NCBI GenBank assembly: GCA_050633625.1
Contig: JBOEGW010000001.1
Location: 186,001 to 250,000 of the forward strand
From: JBOEGW01 sp050633625
Lineage (GTDB): Bacteria; Pseudomonadota; Alphaproteobacteria; Rhodobacterales; Rhodobacteraceae
Length of the DNA stretch: 64,000 bases
Direction of reading: 5' to 3'
Below the pieces are notes generated by a model, which ran no database searches, was not told the DNA's origin, and worked only from the letters and a program-made list of their open reading frames with translations. Made by a program: the position numbers and the translations under genes. Shown in pieces: positions 33,077 to 42,233 of the stretch. Positions within the stretch are counted from its first letter, which is position 1. Each line of letters opens with the position of its first letter.

Positions 33077-33430
33077 TCAGTCAGGGCGGGTCAAAACGAA
33101 GGTGGCAGCGCCGCCCATGCACAGCGCTTGCACCCCGAGCGCCCACAGGGGCACGCCGATCACCAGTGACATGGCCAAAACAACCCCCATCATAGAGACC
33201 GCAAGTATTTTGGCCCGGCGCGAGATCGCCCCCCGGTCTTCCCAGTCGCGAATGGGCGGGCCAAAGGTGGCATGATTTTCGATCCACATTCGCAAGCGCG
33301 GCGAGGAGCGCCCAAAGGCAAAGGCCGCCACCAGCAAAAACGGTGTCGTGGGCAAGCCGGGCAAAACCACGCCAATCAACCCAAGCACGAGCGCGCCCAA
33401 GCCTAACACAAAGTATCCAAACCGTTTCAT
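33077..33430 (-). CDS. DUF454 (YbaN-like) membrane protein
   Basis: A 117-residue inner-membrane protein of the DUF454/YbaN family, with the conserved N-terminal GVVLPGLPTTPFLLVAAFAF and three to four hydrophobic segments. The ATG at 33430 has GGAGGGG just upstream; the start ten codons earlier has none. Convergent with thiamine diphosphokinase and divergent from rpiA. Function unknown. Confidence 0.87.
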   Translation of the reverse strand: MKRFGYFVLGLGALVLGLIGVVLPGLPTTPFLLVAAFAFGRSSPRLRMWIENHATFGPPIRDWEDRGAISRRAKILAVSMMGVVLAMSLVIGVPLWALGVQALCMGGAATFVLTRPD

Positions 33431-33562
33431 GCCCCTCCTATACAGGATGTGCCTTACCAAATCCTATCCCAATTGCGCAGACGCCCAAGGCACATTTGCC
33501 TCTCGCCCCCGCGCGCAACCTTTCCTATAAAGCGAAGAAAGCCTGCCATTGGAGAGTCGCAT

Positions 33563-34345
33563 ATGTCCGCCAACCTATCGCCCATTGATACCGCCAAATT
33601 CGTTGCCTCAAAACGGGCAGTTGATTTCATCGAAGATGGGATGCGCGTTGGATTGGGGACTGGCTCAACCGCGGCCTGGATGGTGCGCTGCTTGGGCGAG
33701 CGGGTGCGCGAGGAAGGGTTGAAGATTTCCGGCGTGCCGACCTCGACGCGCACCGCTGAATTGGCGCGGCAGGTTGGCATTAAGGTTGTGTCGCTCGATG
33801 AGGCGCGTTGGCTTGATGTGACGATTGATGGGGCGGATGAGTTTGATGACGAGCTGAACCTGATCAAAGGTGGCGGCGGGGCGTTGTTGCAAGAAAAGAT
33901 TGTGGCCACCGCCTCTGATATGATGGTGGTGATCACCGATCCGTCCAAAAAGGTCGACCACCTTGGCGCGTTTCCATTGCCGGTCGAGGTGATTCCCTTT
34001 GGCTGGCAAACCACCAAAGCGCTGATCGAAGAAACCCTGTCGTCGATGGAGGTCTTGGGGCAATCTGGCTCGTTGCGGATGAATGGCGAGGCGGCCTTTG
34101 TGACCGATGAGGGCAATCATATCGTCGATTTGCACCTGCAACGCATTGGCAATCCGCGGCAAATGGCCTTGATCCTCAATCAGATCCCCGGTGTCGTGGA
34201 AAATGGTTTGTTTATCGACATTTGCGATAAGGTTGTGATCGGGCATCAGGACGGCAAAGTCGAGGTGATGGACATCAATGATGGCACCCATGAGGAAGCC
34301 ATGGTGGAATTCGCGGACACCGATAATATTTTCTCCGATATCTAA
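33563..34345 (+). CDS. rpiA: Ribose-5-phosphate isomerase A
   Basis: Interconverts ribose 5-phosphate and ribulose 5-phosphate (260 residues). The phosphate loop GLGTGSTA, catalytic block VTIDGADEFD and KGGGGALLQEKI are complete. ATG at 33563 follows TTGGAGAGTCGC; a start at 33449 would add a 38-residue non-family extension. Followed by a small unknown gene and gor. Confidence 0.97.
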   Translation: MSANLSPIDTAKFVASKRAVDFIEDGMRVGLGTGSTAAWMVRCLGERVREEGLKISGVPTSTRTAELARQVGIKVVSLDEARWLDVTIDGADEFDDELNLIKGGGGALLQEKIVATASDMMVVITDPSKKVDHLGAFPLPVEVIPFGWQTTKALIEETLSSMEVLGQSGSLRMNGEAAFVTDEGNHIVDLHLQRIGNPRQMALILNQIPGVVENGLFIDICDKVVIGHQDGKVEVMDINDGTHEEAMVEFADTDNIFSDI

Positions 34346-34405
34346 ACTTTGGGGAAGGCGCATGTGTTGAGGGTTTTTTAACCATACGTGCTTAGGTTTT
34401 GGGGC

Positions 34406-34885
34406 ATGACCGATGTTCTTTCCCCTCCCGCCGATCCTGCGCCTGACACAGCGTCGACAGCCCAAAACGCCGCGCCGCCTGCGCCCATCACACCGCCCTT
34501 TGAGCTTGAAACGCTCTTGCGACGGGGCCAAACCGTGATGATTGAGGAGCGTTTGGTGCAGGCCGAGGCCACGGGATCGCTTGAAGGCTATATGCCGCGC
34601 TGCGCTGAATCCCTGTTTTATATGCTGATGATGCAATTCACAGACCGCCCGCTTGTGTCACAAGACCGTGTGACGCTGGCGAGTTTCAGCCCTTCGGAAC
34701 AGAGTCGGATGACCCATGCCGCCTTAGCGGCCTTTTTGGATGAGGCGGCGTTTGAGGCGGCTGTGGTGGCAGACCCTGCGAATGAAGCGCCTTTGCGCGC
34801 CACGCGCTCTGGCTTTCTGGATATGCTCTGCAAAGCCCGTGCTTTGCCCGACCCGACCCATCGCGCGCCGGCTGCGCCCGTCTGA
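34406..34885 (+). CDS. Hypothetical protein between rpiA and gor
   Basis: A 159-residue soluble protein. The first 30 residues are Pro/Ala-rich and probably disordered; the rest is helical, with no recognised motif. ATG at 34406 is preferred over a GTG six codons earlier. The gene lies 60 bases after rpiA and 188 before gor on the same strand. Codon use matches the neighbours, so it is likely real. Confidence 0.7.
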   Translation: MTDVLSPPADPAPDTASTAQNAAPPAPITPPFELETLLRRGQTVMIEERLVQAEATGSLEGYMPRCAESLFYMLMMQFTDRPLVSQDRVTLASFSPSEQSRMTHAALAAFLDEAAFEAAVVADPANEAPLRATRSGFLDMLCKARALPDPTHRAPAAPV

Positions 34886-35073
34886 GGGACGCCCGACGAC
34901 AAGACAGGGCCACATGTCAGGACTACACGACAGAACCACATGACAGAACCATATGACGGGGGCGTGATTGCGCATCAAACTTCGGCTTGGCGGGCTGGCA
35001 TGCCCTTCGCGAATGTGAAATAGCTCTTGCGAGCCTCGCCGTCCTTGGCGAGCAGAAACGCGAAAGGCTGAAC

Positions 35074-36435
35074 ATGAGCGATTTTGACTATGATCTCTTT
35101 GTTATTGGCGGCGGATCGGGCGGCGTACGCGCTGGGCGGGTTGCGGCAGCCGGGGGCGCCAAAGTGGGGCTGGCGGAAGAATTTCGCATGGGCGGCACCT
35201 GCGTTATTCGCGGCTGCGTCCCCAAAAAGCTCATGGTCTTCGCTTCGAAATATGGTCCGGCCGCCGCAGATGCGCGCGCTTATGGTTGGGACGGGTATCC
35301 TGGTGGCACATTCAATTGGGACGTTTTCCGCCCGAAGCTGCATACGGAACTTGAGCGCCTTGAGGGGATTTATTCCAAAAACCTAGGCGCGTCTGGCGCG
35401 GATGAATTCAAAGCCCGCGCCGTGTTGAAAGACGCGCATACTGTTGCCTTGTCCACCGGCGAAACCTTCACCGCCAAACACATTTTGATCGCGACAGGCG
35501 GCACCCCGTTTGTGCCCGACACTGAGGGCGCAGAACTGGGCATCACCTCGAATGAGGTGTTCTCGCTCGACACCTTTCCCAAACGCATCCTGATCGTTGG
35601 TGGTGGCTATATCGCGACAGAATTCGCCTGTATTTTCAACGGTCTGGGTGCGCAGGTCGCGCAGTGGTATCGCGGTGCACAAATCCTGCGTGGCTTTGAT
35701 GACGAGGTGCGCGGGCATCTGTCTGAGGTCATCAGCGCGCAGGGCGTGGATTTGCATCTTGGCCTTGAGGTCGCGCGCATGGAAAAACGCGAAGACGGGA
35801 TTTTCGTCAAAGGGACTGATGGGCGCGAAGAGATGTTTGATCAAGTGCTCTTCGCCACCGGTCGCAAACCCAACACACAGGGGCTTGGGCTTGAGGAGGC
35901 AGGGGTCAAACTTGGCCGCTGGGGGCAAATCGAGGTGGATGACTACAGCCAAACATCGGTGCCTTCCATTTTCGCTGTTGGGGATGTGACCGACCGGATC
36001 GCGCTCACCCCGGTTGCGATCCGCGAAGCTATGGCTTTTGTGGCAACGGTGTTTGACGGCAACCCAACGAAACCGGACCATGAAAACGTGGCTTCCGCTG
36101 TATTCACCCAGCCGGAGTACGGCACGGTTGGCCTCAGCGAGGAGGCGGCGCGCGACATTGGCCCGATTGACGTCTACAGCGCCAGTTTCAAGCCAATGCA
36201 ACGCGGCTTTATTGGCCATCATGAGCGGGCCTTGTTCAAGTTGATCGTTTGCCAAACCACGCAAAAGGTGCTCGGGTGTCATATCGTTGCGGAAGGGGCG
36301 GGGGAGATGATCCAACTCGCCGCTGTTGCCGTCAAGATGGGCGCAACCAAAGCGGACTTTGATCGCACAGTGGCCGTGCACCCAACCATGGCAGAAGAAA
36401 TTGTACTGATGAAAACGCCCACACGGTCCAGCTAA
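35074..36435 (+). CDS. gor: Glutathione-disulfide reductase
   Basis: FAD- and NADPH-dependent reductase keeping glutathione reduced (453 residues). The FAD site IGGGSGGVRAGR is followed by the redox-active disulfide C43/C48 in GGTCVIRGCVPKKL; the NADPH-binding GGGYIATEFA and C-terminal catalytic His in HPTMAEE are present. The IRGCVPKK form distinguishes it from lipoamide dehydrogenase. ATG at 35074 after AAAGGCTGAAC; upstream in-frame sequence is not family-like. Confidence 0.95.
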   Translation: MSDFDYDLFVIGGGSGGVRAGRVAAAGGAKVGLAEEFRMGGTCVIRGCVPKKLMVFASKYGPAAADARAYGWDGYPGGTFNWDVFRPKLHTELERLEGIYSKNLGASGADEFKARAVLKDAHTVALSTGETFTAKHILIATGGTPFVPDTEGAELGITSNEVFSLDTFPKRILIVGGGYIATEFACIFNGLGAQVAQWYRGAQILRGFDDEVRGHLSEVISAQGVDLHLGLEVARMEKREDGIFVKGTDGREEMFDQVLFATGRKPNTQGLGLEEAGVKLGRWGQIEVDDYSQTSVPSIFAVGDVTDRIALTPVAIREAMAFVATVFDGNPTKPDHENVASAVFTQPEYGTVGLSEEAARDIGPIDVYSASFKPMQRGFIGHHERALFKLIVCQTTQKVLGCHIVAEGAGEMIQLAAVAVKMGATKADFDRTVAVHPTMAEEIVLMKTPTRSS

Positions 36436-36511
36436 TTGCTTGGGTTATGGGTTGAAAAACACAGCGCGCATCGCCAATTAGAGGCAAACGCGCATGGAGG
36501 AAGGATGACAA

Positions 36512-37687
36512 ATGGCCAGTGACAATGGCGGACCCTGGGGTGGCGGTGGCCAAGGCGGCAAACGCCCAACCAGCAACGGTTCAGGCAGCAATAACGGCAA
36601 CGGCCAAAATGGCGGCGGTCGACGACCCGAGGGCGAAGGCCCAAGCGAAATCGATGAGCTTATGAAAAAGGGCCAAGAGCAACTCAAAGTGCTCATGGGT
36701 GGAAAATCCGGCGCGCCCCGTCGCCCCAACGGCACGGGAAATGGCGCAGGGCCGTCTGGTCCAAATTTCGGTGCGGGGACGTTCTTGATCGCCGGTGTTG
36801 CCGTTGTTTTGCTGTGGCTTTTTGCCAGCTTTTATCGGGTGGATACCTCGGAACAATCGGTTGAGCTGTTGTTCGGTGAGCGTCATCAAGTCGGTCAAGA
36901 GGGGCTGAACTTTGCGCCTTGGCCATTTGTGACACGCGAAATCTACGGTGTGACTCGCGAGAATATCATTGATATTGGCGCTGGGCTGGACGCGGGCTTG
37001 ATGCTGACGGGCGATGAAAACATCGTCGACATCGACTTTCAGGTTGTCTGGAATATCGACGACATCGAAGCCTTTGTCTTCAATCTCGCAGAACCCGTGA
37101 ACACGATTACGGCTGTGTCCGAGAGTGCGATGCGCGAAATCATCGGGCGCTCAGATTTGGCACCGGTGCTCAACCGGGATCGCGGCATCATCGCCGTGGA
37201 GTTCCAAGAGTTGATCCAAAACACGCTTGATAGCTATGAATCAGGGGTGAATATCGTGCGCGTCAACTTTGACCGCGCCGATCCACCACGCGAAGTCATT
37301 GACAGCTTCCGTCAGGTCCAAGCGGCGGAACAGACACGCGATACGCTGCAAAAACAAGCGGATGCCTATGCGAACCAAGTGGTCGCGGCTGCGCGCGGCT
37401 CGGCGGCGCAAATGCTGGAACAAGCCGAAGCCTACCGGGCGCAGGTGGTGAACGAAGCAGAAGGGGAAGCCTCCCGTTTTGTTGCCGTCTATGACGAATA
37501 CGCCAAGGCGCCGGATGTGACGCGCAAACGCTTGTACCTTGAAACGATGGAACGGGTCTTGGGCGCTGTTGACAAAATCATCATCGACGAGGGGACCGGC
37601 GGCGACAGCGGTGTCGTGCCGTATCTGCCACTCAACGAGCTGCGTCGTACGCCTGCGACATCGGCCAACACAGGAGGGGCAAACTAA
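36512..37687 (+). CDS. hflK: FtsH protease modulator HflK
   Basis: A 391-residue SPFH/band-7 protein anchored by one helix (residues about 88-110) with a large periplasmic part. The N-terminal 60 residues are Gly/Asn-rich and cytoplasmic. The alpha-helical AEAYRAQVVNEAEGEA region follows the SPFH domain. With HflC it forms a cage around FtsH and tunes its proteolysis. GGAGGAAGG precedes the ATG; its stop overlaps the hflC start (TAATG). ftsH itself is at 52272. Confidence 0.95.
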   Translation: MASDNGGPWGGGGQGGKRPTSNGSGSNNGNGQNGGGRRPEGEGPSEIDELMKKGQEQLKVLMGGKSGAPRRPNGTGNGAGPSGPNFGAGTFLIAGVAVVLLWLFASFYRVDTSEQSVELLFGERHQVGQEGLNFAPWPFVTREIYGVTRENIIDIGAGLDAGLMLTGDENIVDIDFQVVWNIDDIEAFVFNLAEPVNTITAVSESAMREIIGRSDLAPVLNRDRGIIAVEFQELIQNTLDSYESGVNIVRVNFDRADPPREVIDSFRQVQAAEQTRDTLQKQADAYANQVVAAARGSAAQMLEQAEAYRAQVVNEAEGEASRFVAVYDEYAKAPDVTRKRLYLETMERVLGAVDKIIIDEGTGGDSGVVPYLPLNELRRTPATSANTGGAN

Positions 37688-38559
37688 TGCGTAAGATGCA
37701 AGTTTCTCTAGGGCTTTTGATCGTCGCAATCGTGATTGCGCTCAACTCCTACTTCATCGTTGACGAGCGTGAAAAAGCGCTGCGCCTGTACTTTGGTGAG
37801 GTCACTCAAGAAATCGCGGAACCCGGTTTGTATTTCAAAATACCGCTGGTGCACGAGATTGCGCGGTATGATGACCGCATTTTGCCGCTCGATACGCAGC
37901 CGCTTGAGGTCACCCCGGCGGATGATCGTCGTCTTGTGGTGGATGCCTTCGCGCGCTGGCGCATTACGGATGCTACCCAGTTTCGCCGGGCGGTTGGCGC
38001 CTCTGGCATCATTGGTGCGGGCAACCGGATTGAGCGTATCTTGAACGCTGAGTTGCGCGAAGTGCTCGGGTCGGTTGACTCAGGTGCTGTGCTCTCCACA
38101 GATCGCGTGGCGTTGATGAACAAGATCCGCGACCAAGCCCGTATTCAAGCTGCGAGCCTTGGCGTTGAAATCATTGACGTGCGCATCAAACGCGCCGATT
38201 TGCCGGAGCAAAACCTTGACGCTACCTTTGAGCGGATGCGTGCGGAGCGCGAACGTGAAGCGGCGGACGAGATTGCGCGCGGTAAAGAAGCCGCGCAGCG
38301 TGTGCGCGCCCAAGCGGACCGGACAGTCGTGGAAACAACTTCGGAATCGCAAAAACAAGCGGAGTTCATTCGCGGGGAAGCGGATGCAGCCCGGAACGCG
38401 ATTTTCGCTGAAGCCTATGGCCGCGATCCTGAGTTCTTCGCTTTCTATCGCTCGTTGCGCGCCTATGAGAACAGCCTTCAGGGCGGCAATTCGTCGATGG
38501 TGATGGCCCCGGATAGCGAGTTCTTCGATTATCTCAAATCCGGTGCAGTTGCGCAGTAG
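37687..38559 (+). CDS. hflC: FtsH protease modulator HflC
   Basis: A 290-residue partner of HflK, with one N-terminal membrane anchor (residues about 5-25), the band-7 domain and the helical AEREREAADEIARGKEAAQR segment. It starts inside the hflK stop. A strong terminator follows at 38585, making hflKC a closed unit. Confidence 0.96.
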   Translation: MRKMQVSLGLLIVAIVIALNSYFIVDEREKALRLYFGEVTQEIAEPGLYFKIPLVHEIARYDDRILPLDTQPLEVTPADDRRLVVDAFARWRITDATQFRRAVGASGIIGAGNRIERILNAELREVLGSVDSGAVLSTDRVALMNKIRDQARIQAASLGVEIIDVRIKRADLPEQNLDATFERMRAEREREAADEIARGKEAAQRVRAQADRTVVETTSESQKQAEFIRGEADAARNAIFAEAYGRDPEFFAFYRSLRAYENSLQGGNSSMVMAPDSEFFDYLKSGAVAQ

Positions 38560-38584
38560 CGCTTGTGAACAAAAGAGAATTTCG

Positions 38585-38617
38585 AAAGGGGCTGGCCGAA
38601 AGGCTGGCCCCTTTTTT
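38585..38617 (+). terminator. Intrinsic terminator of hflKC
   Basis: A ten-base stem (two G-T pairs) closed by a GAAA loop, flanked by AAA and a run of six T, 26 bases after the hflC stop. Confidence 0.9.
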
Positions 38618-38754
38618 GTGCGATCTGAAGTTTCGGCGTGATCTCGCTTGCTCACAGCTGCGTGAAATATCGACAGCAATCTTTGCGTTGCGCAATGGCG
38701 TTCCTATCTAGATGATGCAAGGCGCTGGGGCGAGGCCCTGACGCACAGAAGTAT

Positions 38755-38762
38755 AAGGAGGT
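38755..38762 (+). promoter_or_regulatory. Strong ribosome binding site deciding a GTG start
   Basis: AAGGAGGT, a full match to the anti-Shine-Dalgarno core, five bases before the GTG at 38768. It sets the protease start at GTG rather than at an internal ATG 15 codons later. Confidence 0.8.
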
Positions 38763-38767
38763 CGGTC

Positions 38768-40267
38768 GTGAACCCGAAGGCAGTCGCAATTTCCCACTCA
38801 AACCGCTTTAAGATGCAGGCGTTTGTCGCTTTGATGATGGCGCTCGCGCTGACCCTCACATCGGCGATCCGCGCCGAGGCGAAGGGCGTGCCGGAAAGTT
38901 TCGCTGATCTGGCGGAGCAAGTCAGCCCGTCTGTGGTCAATATCACGACGGCAACGCTTGTGGCGCAAAACACAGGCCCCACGCCGATGGTGCCGGAAGG
39001 CTCGCCCTTTGAAGATTTTTTCCGCGACTTTCTGGATCGTGATGCGCCCGAAGGCGCGCCCAACGAAGCGCCCCAACGGCAACGGCGCAGTCAAGCCTTG
39101 GGGTCTGGCTTTGTCATCTCTGAAGACGGCTATATCGTCACGAATAACCACGTCATCGAGGGCGCGGATGAGATCGTGATTGAGTTTTATGGGGATCGTG
39201 GCGAGCTGGATGCGGTCGTCGTTGGCACCGATCCAAACACCGATATTGCCTTGCTCAAGGTTGAAGCCGATGAGCCTTTGCCCTTTGTGCCCTTTGGCAG
39301 CTCGGACAACATGCGCGTGGGCGATTGGGTGATGGCGATGGGCAACCCATTGGGCCAGGGCTTCTCGGTGTCTGCCGGGATTGTCTCTGCGCGCGGACGC
39401 GAACTGCAAGGCACTTATGATGATTTCATCCAAACGGATGCGGCCATCAATCGGGGCAACTCTGGCGGGCCGCTGTTCAATATGAGTGGTGAGGTGATCG
39501 GCGTGAACACCGCGATTTTGTCGCCTACGGGCGGCTCGATCGGCATCGGGTTTGCGATGGCGTCCGATGTCGTGACGAAGGTTGTCGGCCAACTCAAGGA
39601 ATTCGGTGAAACCCGTCGTGGCTGGCTCGGCGTGAAGATCCAAGATGTGTCGGAGGATATGGCGGAAGCGCTTGGACTTGAGAGCACGGTTGGCGCGATG
39701 GTGACAGATGTGCCCGATGGTCCGGCCAAAGATGGCGGCATGGAAGCTGGCGATTTGATCCTCAACTTCAATGGCGAAGACGTGGCGGATACCGGAGAAT
39801 TGGTGCGCATTGTTGGTGACGCGGCGGTGGGCGAAACGGTGCGCGTTGTGGTGCTGCGTGATGGGCAAACGAAGACGCTAAAAGTCACCTTGGGACGCCG
39901 AGAAGCGGCCCTTGCCGCCGATGCCGGGCAACAAGACGACCCCGAACAAGCGCCCGAGGCTCCCGCTGAGAAAGCCGTGCTTGGACTGACCTTGTCGGAG
40001 GTGACGGATGGTTTGCGCGAGGAGCTTGGGCTTGATAGCAACGCGACTGGGCTTGTGGTGTTGGAGGTCGACCCCGCCTCAGCTGCGGCGGAAAAAGGGC
40101 TTGAGGCTGGTGATTTGATCGCGGAAGCGGGCCAAGAACGCCTTGAAAGCCTTTCTGACCTTGAAGCGGGGATTGAAGCGGCACGAGACGGGGGGCGCCA
40201 GTCGATCTTGCTTCTTGTGCGCCGTGGCGGCGATCCTCGGTTTGTGGCCTTGCCGATCGCTGAATAA
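38768..40267 (+). CDS. degP: Do/DegP-type periplasmic serine protease
   Basis: A 499-residue HtrA-family protease and chaperone of the envelope. A long signal (residues about 1-38) precedes the trypsin-like domain with the triad H128, D159 and S232 (in GNSGGP), then two PDZ domains (about 290-370 and 400-490). The GTG start is supported by a perfect ribosome binding site. Location next to hflKC suggests shared membrane-protein quality control; this is common in alphaproteobacteria. Substrates are misfolded envelope proteins by family knowledge. Confidence 0.95.
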   Translation: MNPKAVAISHSNRFKMQAFVALMMALALTLTSAIRAEAKGVPESFADLAEQVSPSVVNITTATLVAQNTGPTPMVPEGSPFEDFFRDFLDRDAPEGAPNEAPQRQRRSQALGSGFVISEDGYIVTNNHVIEGADEIVIEFYGDRGELDAVVVGTDPNTDIALLKVEADEPLPFVPFGSSDNMRVGDWVMAMGNPLGQGFSVSAGIVSARGRELQGTYDDFIQTDAAINRGNSGGPLFNMSGEVIGVNTAILSPTGGSIGIGFAMASDVVTKVVGQLKEFGETRRGWLGVKIQDVSEDMAEALGLESTVGAMVTDVPDGPAKDGGMEAGDLILNFNGEDVADTGELVRIVGDAAVGETVRVVVLRDGQTKTLKVTLGRREAALAADAGQQDDPEQAPEAPAEKAVLGLTLSEVTDGLREELGLDSNATGLVVLEVDPASAAAEKGLEAGDLIAEAGQERLESLSDLEAGIEAARDGGRQSILLLVRRGGDPRFVALPIAE

Positions 40268-40290
40268 GCATCACAGTGAAAGATGAGAGC

Positions 40291-40314
40291 GGGCCGCCTT
40301 TGGGCGGCCCCTTT
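40291..40314 (+). terminator. Intrinsic terminator of the Do-type protease gene
   Basis: GGGCCGCC, loop TTTG, GGCGGCCC: eight perfect pairs, then CTTT, 23 bases after the stop. The T-run is short but the stem is strong. Confidence 0.75.
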
Positions 40315-40475
40315 CGTTCAAAGCCCCCTGTCGCGGCTAATCTGATCAGCGCCCATTTCTGGGCATTTTGGGATACGTTGTCCTAAATTGGGTTTGCCGA
40401 ACTGTCGTAACTGTGTATGCATGGGCCGGATGTGAGCTGTAGTAACCTTCCGCACCTAAAAATAAAAACGAGCAA

Positions 40476-41099
40476 ATGATGTCACCGAAAAACAGCATTT
40501 TTAGCGAGACCGAATTGTCAAAACTATATGCGTTGGGTGACAAGGCGAGCTTAGAAGCGGGAAATATACGCGGACCTGCTTCCCAATGGACAATAAAGGG
40601 ACATGTGTCCTGCGGAAAATTCTCAAGCATCAATGGCACATTCACCGCAAGAGGGCGTGTGAGAATTGGGAACTACTGTGCATTTGGACAGTACATTTCC
40701 GTGTTGTCGGCCAACCATAGGACCGACATGCCAAATCAACAGGTTTGGCTAAATGCTAGGTTTGGCTTTTCATTACCGATAGAAACAAAAGGGCCTGTCG
40801 AAATTGGTCATAATGTTTGGATTGGCGACAAGGCAAACGTCCTCTCTGGAGTTCAAATTGGGCATGGAAGCGTTGTCGCAGCGGGGGCAACAGTCTCTAA
40901 GTCCGTTGAGCCATTTACGATTGTCGCAGGAACGCCTGCCCGCGTCGTCAAGCGACGCTTCACGCAAAACGTGATTGATCAATTGCTTGAGATAGCTTGG
41001 TGGAACTGGTCAGACGAGAAAATTTCGAAAAACAAGGCGTTTTTCGAAGCAGCCATTCCAAGCGACGAGGATGTCGACCTGATTTCCCTGTGTGTTTAG
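40476..41099 (+). CDS. Hexapeptide-repeat acetyltransferase (CatB/Vat type), low GC
   Basis: A 207-residue left-handed beta-helix acyltransferase. Hexapeptide repeats run from about residue 40 to 155 (for example VRIGNYCAFGQ and IGHNVWIGDKANVLSGVQIG), the catalytic His is probably in SANHRTD, and the C-terminal block LLEIAWWNWSDEKI is the mark of the CatB/Vat xenobiotic-acetyltransferase group; related proteins modify polysaccharides or lipids. GC content is visibly below the flanking genes, which suggests horizontal acquisition. Resistance to an antibiotic cannot be concluded from sequence. Confidence 0.84.
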   Translation: MMSPKNSIFSETELSKLYALGDKASLEAGNIRGPASQWTIKGHVSCGKFSSINGTFTARGRVRIGNYCAFGQYISVLSANHRTDMPNQQVWLNARFGFSLPIETKGPVEIGHNVWIGDKANVLSGVQIGHGSVVAAGATVSKSVEPFTIVAGTPARVVKRRFTQNVIDQLLEIAWWNWSDEKISKNKAFFEAAIPSDEDVDLISLCV

Positions 41100-41570
41100 A
41101 GCGTTTCTCAACTCTCAAAGTTAAACATAGAGCCAAGAAACTAGGTCGTTGAACCAAGCCCGTGAAGTTGAGCCTAGCCATTTCGCTTCAGTCTTCTGAA
41201 ATCTTGTCGGATTTTGCTTATGCCACTTCGAAAACGGCGCGGGGCAGACTTTAAGTTCGGCCTCGGCTTGGCGCGCCAAGATTGAGCACACTTCAAAACG
41301 GTTCTGAAGGGCTGTGTAGCCGTGGCTTCCACGTGACGAATTTGTTTCGAAAAATGGATCATGTCTTCAAGTTCGGGCACCAAATGGCAAAAGTCGATGG
41401 ACATCCCCGACTAGATCGGCAGGGCTTTGAAACTGTCGGGCAATCTGTCGCGTTTGCGCTTGAAGCGCGCTTTCGTGCAAGTGATCCGGGCCTTGAATTC
41501 TTCTTGGCGCAAGCCCTGAGGTTCTATTGGGCGGCCTGTGTCGCGAAAAGGCCCGCTGTCGCGGGCATTA
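41100..41570. other. Stretch without a convincing gene, after the low-GC gene
   Basis: About 470 bases between the acetyltransferase and the ruvC leader. Short ORFs occur on both strands but none shows protein-like composition or a recognisable family, and they overlap each other. GC content rises across the stretch. A 6-bp hairpin at 41551-41566 (GCCCGC, loop TGTC) has a short T-run on the minus strand. It may be decayed sequence linked to the acquired gene. Confidence 0.45.
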
Positions 41571-41575
41571 TGTTG

Positions 41576-41629
41576 CCCCGCTTGCGCGGGGGGTACCTGC
41601 GGCGCAGGTATTTTTGAACCTAAGAAGGG
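41576..41629 (+). repeat. Hairpin-TATTTTTG intergenic element before ruvC
   Basis: Two hairpins in series, CCCCGC-TTGC-GCGGGG and CCTGC-GGC-GCAGG, followed at once by TATTTTTGAACCTAAGAAGG. This is one of the most complete copies of the element found six times in the window. Unlike the others it has no identified gene ending just upstream. Confidence 0.65.
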
Positions 41630-41677
41630 GCCGGCTTGCGCTGATGAGAGGCGGATGAACCTTTTGTCTTGGCGGAT

Positions 41678-41692
41678 GTTCTTTGTTTGTGC
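41678..41692 (+). promoter_or_regulatory. Possible LexA (SOS) box before ruvC
   Basis: GTTCTTTGTTTGTGC matches the alphaproteobacterial SOS box GTTC-N7-GTTC at seven of eight fixed positions and ends 34 bases before the ruvC ATG. ruvCAB is a known LexA target in several alphaproteobacteria. One mismatch makes this tentative. Confidence 0.38.
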
Positions 41693-41726
41693 TACCGAAG
41701 GCATAACGATAAAAAGGGCAGAGCAT

Positions 41727-42233
41727 ATGCGGGTGATAGGGATCGACCCCGGACTTCGAAACCTCGGATGGGGGGTGATCGATGTCGTGGGGCCGCGAAT
41801 TTCTCATGTTGGAAATGGGGTCGTGCATGGCACGGGCGAGGCGCTGGCGCAGCGGTTGTTGGCTTTGTTTGACGGGCTTTCGGAGGTGTTTGAGCGCTTT
41901 AACCCAGATCAGGCGGCGGTCGAGCGGACCTTCGTGAATAAGGACGGGGCGGGCACGCTCAAGCTCGGCCAAGCGCGCGGCGTGGCCATGGTGGTGCCAG
42001 CGCGCGCCGGGCTGCATGTGGGGGAATATGCGCCAAACACCGTGAAGAAAACGGTTGTTGGCGTTGGACATGCCGATAAGGGCCAAATCGCACATATGGT
42101 CAAATTACAATTGCCGGGCGTTCAGATTGCTGGGGCGGATGCAGCGGATGCCTTGGCGATTGCGCTGTGCCATGCGCATCATGCCCGCGCCGGGGGCACA
42201 TTGGCGGCGGCGGTGGCGAGGGCGAGCGCATGA
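41727..42233 (+). CDS. ruvC: Crossover junction endonuclease RuvC
   Basis: A 168-residue Holliday-junction resolvase of the RNase H fold. Acidic site residues are visible: D7 in IGIDPG, Glu in AAVERTFVN, and two Asp in GADAADALAIALCHAH. ATG at 41727 follows AAAAAGGGCAGAGC; the upstream in-frame extension covers the leader. It overlaps ruvA by four bases (ATGA), in the order ruvC-ruvA-ruvB. Confidence 0.97.
   Translation: MRVIGIDPGLRNLGWGVIDVVGPRISHVGNGVVHGTGEALAQRLLALFDGLSEVFERFNPDQAAVERTFVNKDGAGTLKLGQARGVAMVVPARAGLHVGEYAPNTVKKTVVGVGHADKGQIAHMVKLQLPGVQIAGADAADALAIALCHAHHARAGGTLAAAVARASA

Noticed and set aside
41282..41617. Possible 111-residue gene before ruvC
   Set aside because: It ends inside the intergenic hairpin element, has no ribosome binding site and no recognisable protein pattern.
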